Source of the DNA: JALYUA01 sp038229875
GTDB lineage: Bacteria > Acidobacteriota > Thermoanaerobaculia > UBA5066 > Gp7-AA6
Assembly: GCA_038229875.1 (NCBI GenBank)
Contig: JBBROA010000001.1
Location: forward strand, 62,001-126,000
DNA: 64,000 bases
Reading direction: 5' to 3'
Part shown: positions 41,522 to 48,830 of the stretch, one piece after another
Layout: every line of letters starts with the position of its first letter
Position numbering within the stretch: the first letter of the stretch is position 1
Position numbers and translations under genes: made by a program
Notes under the pieces: generated by a model
The model's database searches: none
What the model saw: only the letters and a program-made list of their open reading frames with translations
Told to the model about the DNA's origin: nothing

Positions 41522-42135
41522 CGTTGTCGAGCCGCCGCGCGCAGATACTGATCGTCGCGATCCTGCTCCTGGCCGGAAACCTCGGGTTCTACCTCTGGTA
41601 CCGCGCCACGGCGCAGGACCGCAAGGACGCCATGGAAGCGCGCCGCACCGCGCTGACGCGCGAGGTGGACGCTCGGGAGCAGGAAGCCAGGAGGCTCGGC
41701 GCGCAGAGGGACCGCCTGTCCTCGGTGTCCTCCGCGATCGACGAGTTCTACGGGAAGCGCATCGGCCCGAGCCGCGACACGCTGGCGCCGGTCGTCGCCG
41801 AGATCCATCTCCTGCTTCAGCGCGCCGGAATACTTCCGACCGAGATGTCCTACATGACCCAGAAGATGGCGGAGCTGCCGCTGTCCCAGATGATCGTCAC
41901 CTTTTCGTTCCGCAACGACTACGCGCGCTTCAAGCAGCTCCTCGGCTCGATCGAGACGGACCGCCGCTGGATCGTCATCCGCGAGGTCGGGCTTTTGCGG
42001 GATCCGGAACTGCCGGGCGGCGTTCTGGTCCACATGGCGCTCGCCACCTACTTTGCCGGCGAAGACGCCGTTCCCGAGGCTCCTCCGGCGGTCGCCGCGC
42101 GGGCGATCTCCGGGGCCGCGAGGATGCGCCCGTGA
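41518..42135 (+). CDS. PilO-like inner-membrane alignment protein
   Basis: 205 residues with an N-terminal membrane helix (ILIVAILLLAGNLGFYLWY, about 10-28), a coiled coil (MEARRTALTREVDAREQEARRL, residues 38-60) and a ferredoxin-like periplasmic domain ending at LVHMALATYF. The layout and its place directly after the PilN-like gene (ATGA overlap) match PilO/GspM. It forms heterodimers with PilN in the known systems. Confidence 0.8.
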   Translation: MTLSSRRAQILIVAILLLAGNLGFYLWYRATAQDRKDAMEARRTALTREVDAREQEARRLGAQRDRLSSVSSAIDEFYGKRIGPSRDTLAPVVAEIHLLLQRAGILPTEMSYMTQKMAELPLSQMIVTFSFRNDYARFKQLLGSIETDRRWIVIREVGLLRDPELPGGVLVHMALATYFAGEDAVPEAPPAVAARAISGAARMRP

Positions 42136-42803
42136 GCTTCTCCTTCGGAAACTGGAAGCAGCTGATCGTGCTCGCGCTCGCCGCGGTTTTTCTGATCGGC
42201 GTCGTACGCTGGCGGTCCGCGCCTTCCGCGCCTTCCGCACCCGATACGCCGACCCCGGCGGCTCCCCGCGCGACGGGCAAGTCCCCCTCGGCCGGATCGC
42301 CGGACGAGGACCGGCCGACGGGATCCGCGGCGCCCGCGCCGGGAGCGCGGACCCGCGGCAAGGAGGCGAAGGCGGCGACCCCCGAAGACGTGCCGATCAT
42401 CACGACGAAAGACCTCGACCCGCAGCGCGGGCGGCGCGACGCCCAGGGATCACGCAATCTTTTCGACCTGCGGGCGCCGACTCCGATTCCGCCGCCCACG
42501 CCAACGCCGGCGCCTCCGCCCCCGCCTCCGCCGGGGAGCGCCGCGTTCGTCGGCCCGCTCCCGCCTCCGCCGCCGACGCCGACCCCGGCGCCCCCGGAGA
42601 TCTCGTTCAAGTTCATCGGGACGTTCGGTCCTAAGGATCGACCCTTTGCGGTTCTGGTCGCCGGAGACCAGATCGTCAATGCCCGGGCAGGCGAGGTTGT
42701 GTTCGACCGTTTCATCGTGCGGCGAGTCGGGTACGAGTCGGTGGACGTCGGCTTCGTCGGATTCGCGCCCTCGCAGACCCGGCGCATCGGAATCGCGCCA
42801 TGA
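42132..42803 (+). CDS. GspC/PilP-like proline-rich periplasmic linker
   Basis: 223 residues from GTG 42132. One membrane helix (LIVLALAAVFLIGVVRW, about 11-27) is followed by a Pro/Ala/Thr-rich stretch and a second Pro-rich segment (PPPTPTPAPPPPPPPGS). A small C-terminal beta domain closes it (FKFIGTFGPKDRPFAVLVAG, then VVFDRFIVRRVGYESVDV), like the homology region of PilP/GspC that docks to the secretin. Position between PilO-like and the secretin supports that role. The proline-rich stretches would span the periplasm. Confidence 0.75.
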   Translation: MSFSFGNWKQLIVLALAAVFLIGVVRWRSAPSAPSAPDTPTPAAPRATGKSPSAGSPDEDRPTGSAAPAPGARTRGKEAKAATPEDVPIITTKDLDPQRGRRDAQGSRNLFDLRAPTPIPPPTPTPAPPPPPPPGSAAFVGPLPPPPPTPTPAPPEISFKFIGTFGPKDRPFAVLVAGDQIVNARAGEVVFDRFIVRRVGYESVDVGFVGFAPSQTRRIGIAP

Positions 42804-42840
42804 CCCGGACCGGTATCTGGAACTCTCGAAAGGTGGCCCG

Positions 42841-45210
42841 ATGAAGTTTGCACAGAAGTTCGGATTCCTCGTTCTCATCTCCCTCGCGACGGCGTGCGCC
42901 AGCTCGCGTGCGTTTCGTGAGGCGAAAGAGCAGGAGGACGCCTCCCACTGGGACATCGCGGTCATGAAGTACGGCCAGGCGCTCGAGGCCGAGCCGACGA
43001 ACAGCCGCTACAAGATCTCCCTGTTGAACGCGCGCCGGAAGGCTTCGCAGGCGCACTTCGAGCGCGGCAAGATCTATCGGAGCTCGGGACACGCGGACCT
43101 CGCGGTCGTCGAGCTGCAGCAGACGCTGGCGCTGGACCCCACGAACCACTACGCGGAGCTCGAGCTCGTCAAGGCGAGGGAAGAAGCGACGCGACAGGCA
43201 GCCGAGCGCGACGGCGAGACGCGGATACAGGGGGCGAAGCGGAGGACCCGTGGCGCCCGCGCCCGCACGCCGCTTCTCGAGCCCACCAGCGAACGGGCGA
43301 TCAACCTGAACTTTCCGCAGCCGAAATCGATCAAGCAGATCTACCAGTCGCTCGCGCTCGCGGCCGGGATCAACGTCATTTTCGACCCGCAGTTGAAAGA
43401 CGAGAACGTCGCGATCGTGCTGACGAACATCAGCTTCCAGAACGCGCTCGAGACCCTGATGCGGCAGGAGAACCACTTCTACAAGGTCATCGACGAAAAG
43501 ACGATGCTGATCGCGGCGGACACGCCGCAGAACCGGAAGACCTACGAAGACCTCGTCATCCGGACGTTCTATCTCTCAAACGGCGACGTCACCGACGTGT
43601 CCAACGCCCTGCGGCAGCTCCTGCAGACGACCCGGATCTCCATCAACAAGGCGGAGAACTCGATCACCCTGCGCGACACCGCCGACAAGGTGGCGATCGC
43701 GGAGAAGATCATCGAGCAGAATGACAAGCAGCTCGCCGAGGTCGTGATCGACGTCGAGCTGCTGCAGATCAACACGTCGCGGACGACGGAGATCGGCCTC
43801 CTCCTTTCGGGATACTCGATCGGTACCTCCGCGCCGGCGCCCGGCGGCACCACCGACCTGGGAAGCACGCTTCCCGCGGGGGGGACGACCGCCGGCTCGT
43901 TCACGTGGGACCAGCTGAAGCAGCTTTCGATCCGGTCCCTCGGGTTCAACATCCCGTCCGCTACCTACAACTTCATCAAGAACAACTCCGACTCCGAGCT
44001 CCTCGCCAAGCCGCAGCTGCGTATCTCGGAGGGTCAGAAGGCGCAGCTCGTCATCGGCGACAAGGTGCCGATCCCTACGACGACGTTCAACACCTCGAAC
44101 ACCGTCGGCGGAAGCATCGTCCCGATCACGTCCTTCCAGTACCAGGACGTCGGGATCAAGATCGAGGTCGAGCCGCGCGTGCACCACAACAAGGAAGTGA
44201 CCCTGAAACTGGTGCTCGAAGTCTCGCAGCTCGGGGAGTCGAATGCACAGGGGCAGCCGATCATCGGAACCCGGACGATCTCCTCGAACATCCGCCTGCG
44301 CGACGGCGAGACGAACTTCCTCGCGGGGCTCTTCCGCACGGACAAGACCGGCTCGAACACGACCGTCCCGTTCCTGGGAGACATTCCGATCCTAGGCCGG
44401 CTGTTCTCGAACAAGAAGCGCGCGGGCACGACGACGGACCTCGTGCTAACCCTGACCCCGCACATCATCCGGATTCCGGACGTGACCGAGGATGACCTGG
44501 TTCCCGTGTACGTCGGGACCGACGCGAACATCTCCTTCCAGGGCTCCCCGCGCATCGAGTCGCCGGGCGGCTCCGGCCCGTTCGACTTCCGCCGCGATCA
44601 GCCGGCGTCGCGCTCCAACCCGGCGCCGGCTCCGCCGTCGGGTCCGGCTCCTCAGAATCTGGCTCCCGCCGTGCCTCCCAGCGACCCGTTCCGACCCTCG
44701 CCGAGGGACGCGGTTCCGCCGCAGCCGCAGGAGCCCCGGCCTCCGTTCGGGCAGGGGGTGGTTCTGAATCCGTCCGGGGCCACGGCCCTCGGCATCGAGA
44801 GCACCTCCGGCGCCACGACCACCGCTGCGCAGAGCTCTCCCACCCAGAGCGGGCTCCTGTTCGAAATCGTCCCCTCGTCCGCCTCGGTCGGAACGGGGCA
44901 GCAGAGCTCGATCGTCCTGCGGGTGACCGGCCAGGACGCCTCCGTGAACGGATCCGTCATGGTCCGGTTCGACCCGGCCATCCTGTCCGTCGTCGGGGTG
45001 CGCGCGATTCTGCCCGAAGGAGGAGTCGCGGACTCGCACGTCGAGCCCGGCCGCGTCGTCCTGAACCTTCCGAACCCGATCCCCCTCTCGGGGACGAAGG
45101 CCCTCGCCGAGATCGTGGTCCAGGGCGTCAAGAAGGGAACCTCGAAGCTGACGTTCGACCGAGGCACCTCCTCCGCGAACTTTGCGGACGCCACGGTGGA
45201 GGTCCGGTGA
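42841..45210 (+). CDS. gspD: Secretin GspD with TPR and cohesin-like domains
   Basis: The 789-residue outer-membrane secretin starts at ATG 42841 after AAGGTGG. It has a lipoprotein signal with Cys19 (LISLATAC), two TPR-like repeats (about 30-115), N-domains (LNFPQPKSIKQIYQSLALAAG, about 165 on), and the secretin channel with QLRISEGQKAQLVIGDKVPI and VPFLGDIPILGRLFSNKK. A Pro/Ser-rich linker follows (about 590-650). The last 120 residues (GLLFEIVPSSASVGTGQQSS ... KGTSKLTFDRG) resemble a cohesin domain. It forms the outer-membrane exit; the tail is an unusual addition. Confidence 0.92.
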   Translation: MKFAQKFGFLVLISLATACASSRAFREAKEQEDASHWDIAVMKYGQALEAEPTNSRYKISLLNARRKASQAHFERGKIYRSSGHADLAVVELQQTLALDPTNHYAELELVKAREEATRQAAERDGETRIQGAKRRTRGARARTPLLEPTSERAINLNFPQPKSIKQIYQSLALAAGINVIFDPQLKDENVAIVLTNISFQNALETLMRQENHFYKVIDEKTMLIAADTPQNRKTYEDLVIRTFYLSNGDVTDVSNALRQLLQTTRISINKAENSITLRDTADKVAIAEKIIEQNDKQLAEVVIDVELLQINTSRTTEIGLLLSGYSIGTSAPAPGGTTDLGSTLPAGGTTAGSFTWDQLKQLSIRSLGFNIPSATYNFIKNNSDSELLAKPQLRISEGQKAQLVIGDKVPIPTTTFNTSNTVGGSIVPITSFQYQDVGIKIEVEPRVHHNKEVTLKLVLEVSQLGESNAQGQPIIGTRTISSNIRLRDGETNFLAGLFRTDKTGSNTTVPFLGDIPILGRLFSNKKRAGTTTDLVLTLTPHIIRIPDVTEDDLVPVYVGTDANISFQGSPRIESPGGSGPFDFRRDQPASRSNPAPAPPSGPAPQNLAPAVPPSDPFRPSPRDAVPPQPQEPRPPFGQGVVLNPSGATALGIESTSGATTTAAQSSPTQSGLLFEIVPSSASVGTGQQSSIVLRVTGQDASVNGSVMVRFDPAILSVVGVRAILPEGGVADSHVEPGRVVLNLPNPIPLSGTKALAEIVVQGVKKGTSKLTFDRGTSSANFADATVEVR

Positions 45211-45677
45211 GAGACACCTTCCGCCGCCGCCAGGGCGGATTCACCGTCGTCGAGCTCGCGGTGGTCGCGGCCATGATCGCGATCCTCACGGGGATGGTGG
45301 TCCCCGTCGTCCGCTACACGGTCAAGCGGCAGGAAGAGATTGAGCTGCGCTTCCAGCTGCGCTTGATGCGCGACGCGATCGACAAGTACAAGCAGTCCTC
45401 AGACGCCGGCCTGATCCCGCCGCAGCTCGGGACCGAGGGGTATCCCCCCGACCTGGACGTCCTGGTGAACGGCGCCAAGCTCGTCGGTCAGATCGACAAG
45501 AAGCAGAAGTTTCTCCGCCGCGTGCCGGTCGACCCAATGACGAAAAAGCCCGAGTGGGGTCTGCGCTCGTATCAGGACGACCCCAAGACCACGTCCTGGG
45601 GCAGTCAGAACGTTTACGACGTGTACTCGCTCGCGAACGGCCGCGCCATCGACGGCTCGTATTACAAGGATTGGTGA
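45207..45677 (+). CDS. Type II secretion major pseudopilin-like protein
   Basis: The 156-residue protein has a short leader (MRDTFRRRQG) and the prepilin peptidase site G-FTVVELAVVAAMIAILTGM with Glu at +5. The helix continues into a GspG-like domain (QLRLMRDAIDKYKQSSDAG, YPPDLDVLVNGAKL, FLRRVPVDPMTKKPEWGLRS, VYDVYSLANGRAIDGSYYKDW). VDPMTKKPEWG and the final G-YYKDW are GspG traits. It overlaps gspD by GTGA and is probably the main pseudopilus subunit or a paralogue of it. Confidence 0.88.
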   Translation: MRDTFRRRQGGFTVVELAVVAAMIAILTGMVVPVVRYTVKRQEEIELRFQLRLMRDAIDKYKQSSDAGLIPPQLGTEGYPPDLDVLVNGAKLVGQIDKKQKFLRRVPVDPMTKKPEWGLRSYQDDPKTTSWGSQNVYDVYSLANGRAIDGSYYKDW

Positions 45678-46198
45678 TGCAAAATTGTCAGGGGTCAGGG
45701 GTCAGGGGTCAGGCGCCGCAGGATGCGGGCGCGTTTCCTTTTGCGCCCCACGTCTCACCACTCGCGGCTCACCCGTCAACGCTTGCGCCCCGCGAGTCCG
45801 GCTTCACCCTCCTGGAGCTTCTCGTCGTCATGACGATCATCGGGATCCTGGCGGCCATCGCGGTCCCGGCGCTGCGCGACTCGCCGCAGCGGGCCCGTGA
45901 GGCGACGCTCAAGGAGGACCTCTTCACGCTCCGGAGCGTGATCGACCAGTACCATGGCGACAAGGGAAACTATCCCGCCGATCTCCAGACGCTGGTGACC
46001 GACGGCTACATTCGCAAGATCCCGCTCGATCCCATGACGAAATCCGCGGACACCTGGCTCGTCGCCTTTGAGGAGGCGAGCGAACAGGCCGCCACCGATG
46101 CGAGCGGGACGGCCGCCCCTGCGACCCCCGGCGTCATCGACGTGCACAGCGGGTCTCCAGGGAAGGCCCTGGACGGGACCCTCTACAAGGAGTGGTGA
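45677..46198 (+). CDS. Pseudopilin with long repeat-derived leader
   Basis: The only in-frame start (ATG 45677, TGATG overlap) gives 173 residues with a 41-residue leader before the cleavage site G-FTLLELLVVMTIIGILAAIA. Most prepilin leaders are under 25 residues. The leader is encoded by two heptamer arrays (GGGGTCA and CTCACCR-type) and contains Gln, Gly, Ala, His and Pro. The mature part is GspG-like (LKEDLFTLRSVIDQYHGDKG, YPADLQTLVTDGYIRKIPLDPMTK, ending LDGTLYKEW). It overlaps the third pseudopilin gene by GTGA. Confidence 0.85.
   Translation: MQNCQGSGVRGQAPQDAGAFPFAPHVSPLAAHPSTLAPRESGFTLLELLVVMTIIGILAAIAVPALRDSPQRAREATLKEDLFTLRSVIDQYHGDKGNYPADLQTLVTDGYIRKIPLDPMTKSADTWLVAFEEASEQAATDASGTAAPATPGVIDVHSGSPGKALDGTLYKEW
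45691..45785. repeat. Facing heptamer arrays inside a pseudopilin leader
   Basis: Left: three exact GGGGTCA units (45691-45711) then GGCGCCG. Right: CGTCTCA, CCACTCG, CGGCTCA, CCCGTCA, ACGCTTG (45751-45785), which is G-rich on the other strand. Between them lies a GC hairpin (GGCGCC...GGGCGC). The whole is translated as the leader of the second pseudopilin. Confidence 0.75.
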
Positions 46199-46926
46199 GA
46201 ACAGCCGGCGAGCGGGACCTCCGTCGGGGAGCTTCACCGCGGATCCTGCCCTCGCCTCGAACGTTCCGTCTCTCCGCCTTTCGCCCTTCGCCCTCCGCCT
46301 TTGGCCCGCCGCGGAGCCCCAACGAGCGCGGCTTCACCATGGTGGCGGTCGTGATCGGGATCCTGATCCTGACGATCGTGATCGCCGGTGTCGGCCCGGC
46401 GCTCGGGACCATCGGGAAGCGGGAGCGAGAAAAGGAGCTGATCTTCCGCGGCAAGCAGTACGCTCGGGCCATCGGCCTCTTCCAGCGGCGGTACGGGCGT
46501 TACCCGAACAGCCTGAAGGAAATGCTCGAGAACAACCCGCGGACGATCCGGCAGCTCTGGAAGGATCCGATGTGCAACTGTTCCGACTGGTATCTCCTCA
46601 TCCTGAACACGCCGGACGCGCTCCCGCAGGGGGGAGGCCCCGGCGGTGGACCGGTTCCCTTTATCACCCCGGGCCCCTTCCGCGCGGTGCCGACGCCGAC
46701 TCCGCCCCCGCCCCCGTCCGCGTTCGGCACGCCCCAGACCGCCGGCCCGATCGTGGGCGTCCGCTCGAAGGTCCACAAGGAGGCCGTCGGGGAGTGGCGG
46801 GGCAAGAAGTTCTATGACGAGTGGCGATTCATCGTGGGCGACGCGGACCGGGGCGCGGGGGGGGCTTTCGATCCGAACACGCTCCGACTGCCTGGAGCCC
46901 CCCAGCCGGCCCCCCCGCCGAGGTAG
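46195..46926 (+). CDS. Minor pseudopilin lacking Glu5
   Basis: About 243 residues from GTG 46195 (46192 also possible). A 46-residue Arg/Pro/Ser-rich leader precedes G-FTMVAVVIGILILTIVIAG. The +5 residue is Ala, not Glu, as in GspK-type tip subunits. The mature domain has FRGKQYARAIGLFQRRYGRYP, LKEMLENNPRTIRQLWKDPM, a Cys pair (MCNCSDW) and a Pro-rich segment. A C-terminal WRGKKFYDEWRFIVGDA ends the folded part. The leader is again encoded by a heptamer array. Confidence 0.8.
   Translation: MRTAGERDLRRGASPRILPSPRTFRLSAFRPSPSAFGPPRSPNERGFTMVAVVIGILILTIVIAGVGPALGTIGKREREKELIFRGKQYARAIGLFQRRYGRYPNSLKEMLENNPRTIRQLWKDPMCNCSDWYLLILNTPDALPQGGGPGGGPVPFITPGPFRAVPTPTPPPPPSAFGTPQTAGPIVGVRSKVHKEAVGEWRGKKFYDEWRFIVGDADRGAGGAFDPNTLRLPGAPQPAPPPR
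46258..46313 (-). repeat. Heptamer array in the third pseudopilin leader
   Basis: Eight units follow in strict 7-bp register: CGAACGT, TCCGTCT, CTCCGCC, TTTCGCC, CTTCGCC, CTCCGCC, TTTGGCC, CGCCGCG. On the minus strand this reads GGCGAAA/GGCGAAG/GGCGGAG, almost the same units as in the pilS-pilC spacer at 21.6 kb. The plus strand is read as the leader RLSAFRPSPSAFGPP. Confidence 0.75.
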
Positions 46927-47023
46927 TAAGTCGCAGAATCCAAAGGGTTTGATTCCTCCCAGACGAAGGGCTCGACCGGAGGTCCGCCGCGATAGAATGG
47001 CGCCGCCTGCCGGGAGCTCTCTC

Positions 47024-48301
47024 ATGGTCCAGAAATTCACGCTCGATAACGGTGCGACTGTCCTCGTCGACGAGATGCAGGACGTGCGGTCGCTCGCCCT
47101 CGGGATCTTCGTCGGAGCCGGGTCCGGCCAGGAGACCCCCGCGCGCCAGGGCGTCTCCCATTTCCTGGAGCATGTGCTTTTCAAGAGGACGGACCGCCGC
47201 TCGAGCGTCCAGATCGCCCGGGCGATCGACCGCCTCGGCGGGGACGTCGACGCGTTCACGACCAAGGAGTACACGGGCTTCTACGCGCACACCCTGGACT
47301 CCCGCTTCGGAGAGGCCCTGGATCTCTTAGGCGACATCGTTCTTTCCCCGGCATTCGAGGCGATCGACATCGAGACCGAGCGGGGGGTCATCTTAGAAGA
47401 GATCGGGGAAGCGAACGACAACCCGGACGATCTCGTCCACGAGATGTTCGTCCGCTCGTTCTGGCGGACCCACCCCCTGGGCGCCCCGATCCTCGGCACC
47501 GCCGAGACCGTCAAGAGCATCGGCCTCGCGGACCTGTATCGGTATTATCGGTCCCACTACACGCCCGACAACATGATCGTTTCCGTCGCCGGGCACGTCC
47601 GGGCTTCGGAATGCGTCGAGGCCATCGAGAAGCTCTTCCGGCGGCGGCCGACGCGCGCTTCGGCGCCGCGCCGCTCGCGCGTCGCGGGGCGGCCCCGGGG
47701 CCACCAGCACCTGGAGTTGAAATCGCGGCGGGGTCTCGAGCAGGCGCATGTCTGCCTCGGCGTCGAAGGGCCCGGCCAGGCATCCGACCGGCGGTTCGCC
47801 GCCAACCTCCTCGACATCGTGCTCGGGGGCGGGATGTCCTCGCGCCTCTTCCAGGAGGTTCGGGAAAAGCGCGGCCTCGCGTATTCGGTCGCGTCTTCTC
47901 TCAATTCCTATCGCCTCGGCGGCTACGAGACGATCTATTCGGCCTGCGCCCCCAAAAACCTCTCGCGCGTGCTCGAGGTGACCCTGAAGGAGCTGAAGAA
48001 GTTGAAGCGGGACGGCGTCCGACCCCGCGAACTCTCCTGGGCGAAGGAAAACCTGAAGGGCAACATGATCATTGCCCTGGAGTCCACGGTCTCCCGAATG
48101 TCGTCCCACGCGCGCGAGCAGTTCTATTTCGACCGAATTATGCCGACCGAGGAATGGATCTCGCGTGTCGAATGCGTCTCGGCGGACGACGTCGGCGAGG
48201 AAGCTCAGCGACTGTTCGATGGCCGGGTCCTGTCTCTGGCGGTCGTGGGCAACGTGGGCAGGCTGCCGGTGTCGGTGCCGGACCTGGCAGGCGCGCTCTA
48301 G
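47024..48301 (+). CDS. M16 family zinc peptidase (PqqL/YmxG-like)
   Basis: The 425-residue protein starts at ATG 47024 (GGGAG eight bases before; ATG 46997 is possible). It has the inverted zinc motif HFLEH in GVSHFLEHVLFKRT with the distal Glu in TERGVILEEI, then GLADLYRYYRSHYTPDNMIV. The second half has the non-catalytic M16 fold (VLGGGMSSRLFQEVREKRGLAY). The length matches single-ring-half bacterial M16B peptidases acting on small proteins. Cytoplasmic, since no signal peptide is present. Confidence 0.92.
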   Translation: MVQKFTLDNGATVLVDEMQDVRSLALGIFVGAGSGQETPARQGVSHFLEHVLFKRTDRRSSVQIARAIDRLGGDVDAFTTKEYTGFYAHTLDSRFGEALDLLGDIVLSPAFEAIDIETERGVILEEIGEANDNPDDLVHEMFVRSFWRTHPLGAPILGTAETVKSIGLADLYRYYRSHYTPDNMIVSVAGHVRASECVEAIEKLFRRRPTRASAPRRSRVAGRPRGHQHLELKSRRGLEQAHVCLGVEGPGQASDRRFAANLLDIVLGGGMSSRLFQEVREKRGLAYSVASSLNSYRLGGYETIYSACAPKNLSRVLEVTLKELKKLKRDGVRPRELSWAKENLKGNMIIALESTVSRMSSHAREQFYFDRIMPTEEWISRVECVSADDVGEEAQRLFDGRVLSLAVVGNVGRLPVSVPDLAGAL

Positions 48302-48318
48302 GAAGACGCCCGGGAAGC

Positions 48319-48360
48319 GGAAATCGGGAATCGGTCACCGGAAATCGAGTTCCTGGATTA
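48319..48360 (+). repeat. Heptamer array before dut
   Basis: GGAAATC, GGGAATC, GGTCACC, GGAAATC, GAGTTCC, TGGATTA run in 7-bp register through most of the 73-bp spacer between the M16 peptidase gene and dut. The GGAAATC/GGGAATC units recur in the hldE2 and galU spacers. Confidence 0.65.
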
Positions 48361-48374
48361 ATCTCATCGCTTCC

Positions 48375-48824
48375 ATGTCCTCGCTGCTTGTCCCGATCTC
48401 CGTCCTGCCACACGGCGAGGGGCTCGCCCTGCCCGCCTATGCAACGCCGGGGTCCGCGGGATGCGATCTCCGCGCCGCGGTGACGTTTCCCCGGACGCTC
48501 GCGCCCGGAGAGCGCGCCGCCGTCGAGACGGGGATCGCGGTCGCCATCCCGGAGGGTTTCGAGGGGCAGGTCCGGATGCGCAGCGGGCTCGCCTTGAAGC
48601 AAGGTCTCGCCGCCTTGAACGCGCCCGGGACGATCGACAGCGACTATCGTGGTGAGATCAAGGTGATCATCGCGAACCTCGGCAATGTTCCCGTGACGAT
48701 CGAACGGGGGGACCGGATCGCGCAGCTGGTTTTCTCGCCAGTGGTGCAGGCGCGATTCGAGCCCGCAGCGGAACTGCCGCCGACCGGTCGCGCCTCGGGC
48801 GGGTTCGGCTCGACCGGCTCGTAA
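48375..48824 (+). CDS. dut: dUTP diphosphatase
   Basis: This 149-residue trimeric dUTPase has all five motifs: AGCDLRA, MRSGLALK, APGTIDSDYRGEIKV with the catalytic Asp, ERGDRIAQLVF and the glycine-rich GRASGGFGSTGS tail that closes over the active site. It hydrolyses dUTP to dUMP. The start at ATG 48375 gives the usual length, and its ribosome site is weak. It is followed after six bases by a methyltransferase gene. Confidence 0.95.
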   Translation: MSSLLVPISVLPHGEGLALPAYATPGSAGCDLRAAVTFPRTLAPGERAAVETGIAVAIPEGFEGQVRMRSGLALKQGLAALNAPGTIDSDYRGEIKVIIANLGNVPVTIERGDRIAQLVFSPVVQARFEPAAELPPTGRASGGFGSTGS

Positions 48825-48830
48825 CTCCGA

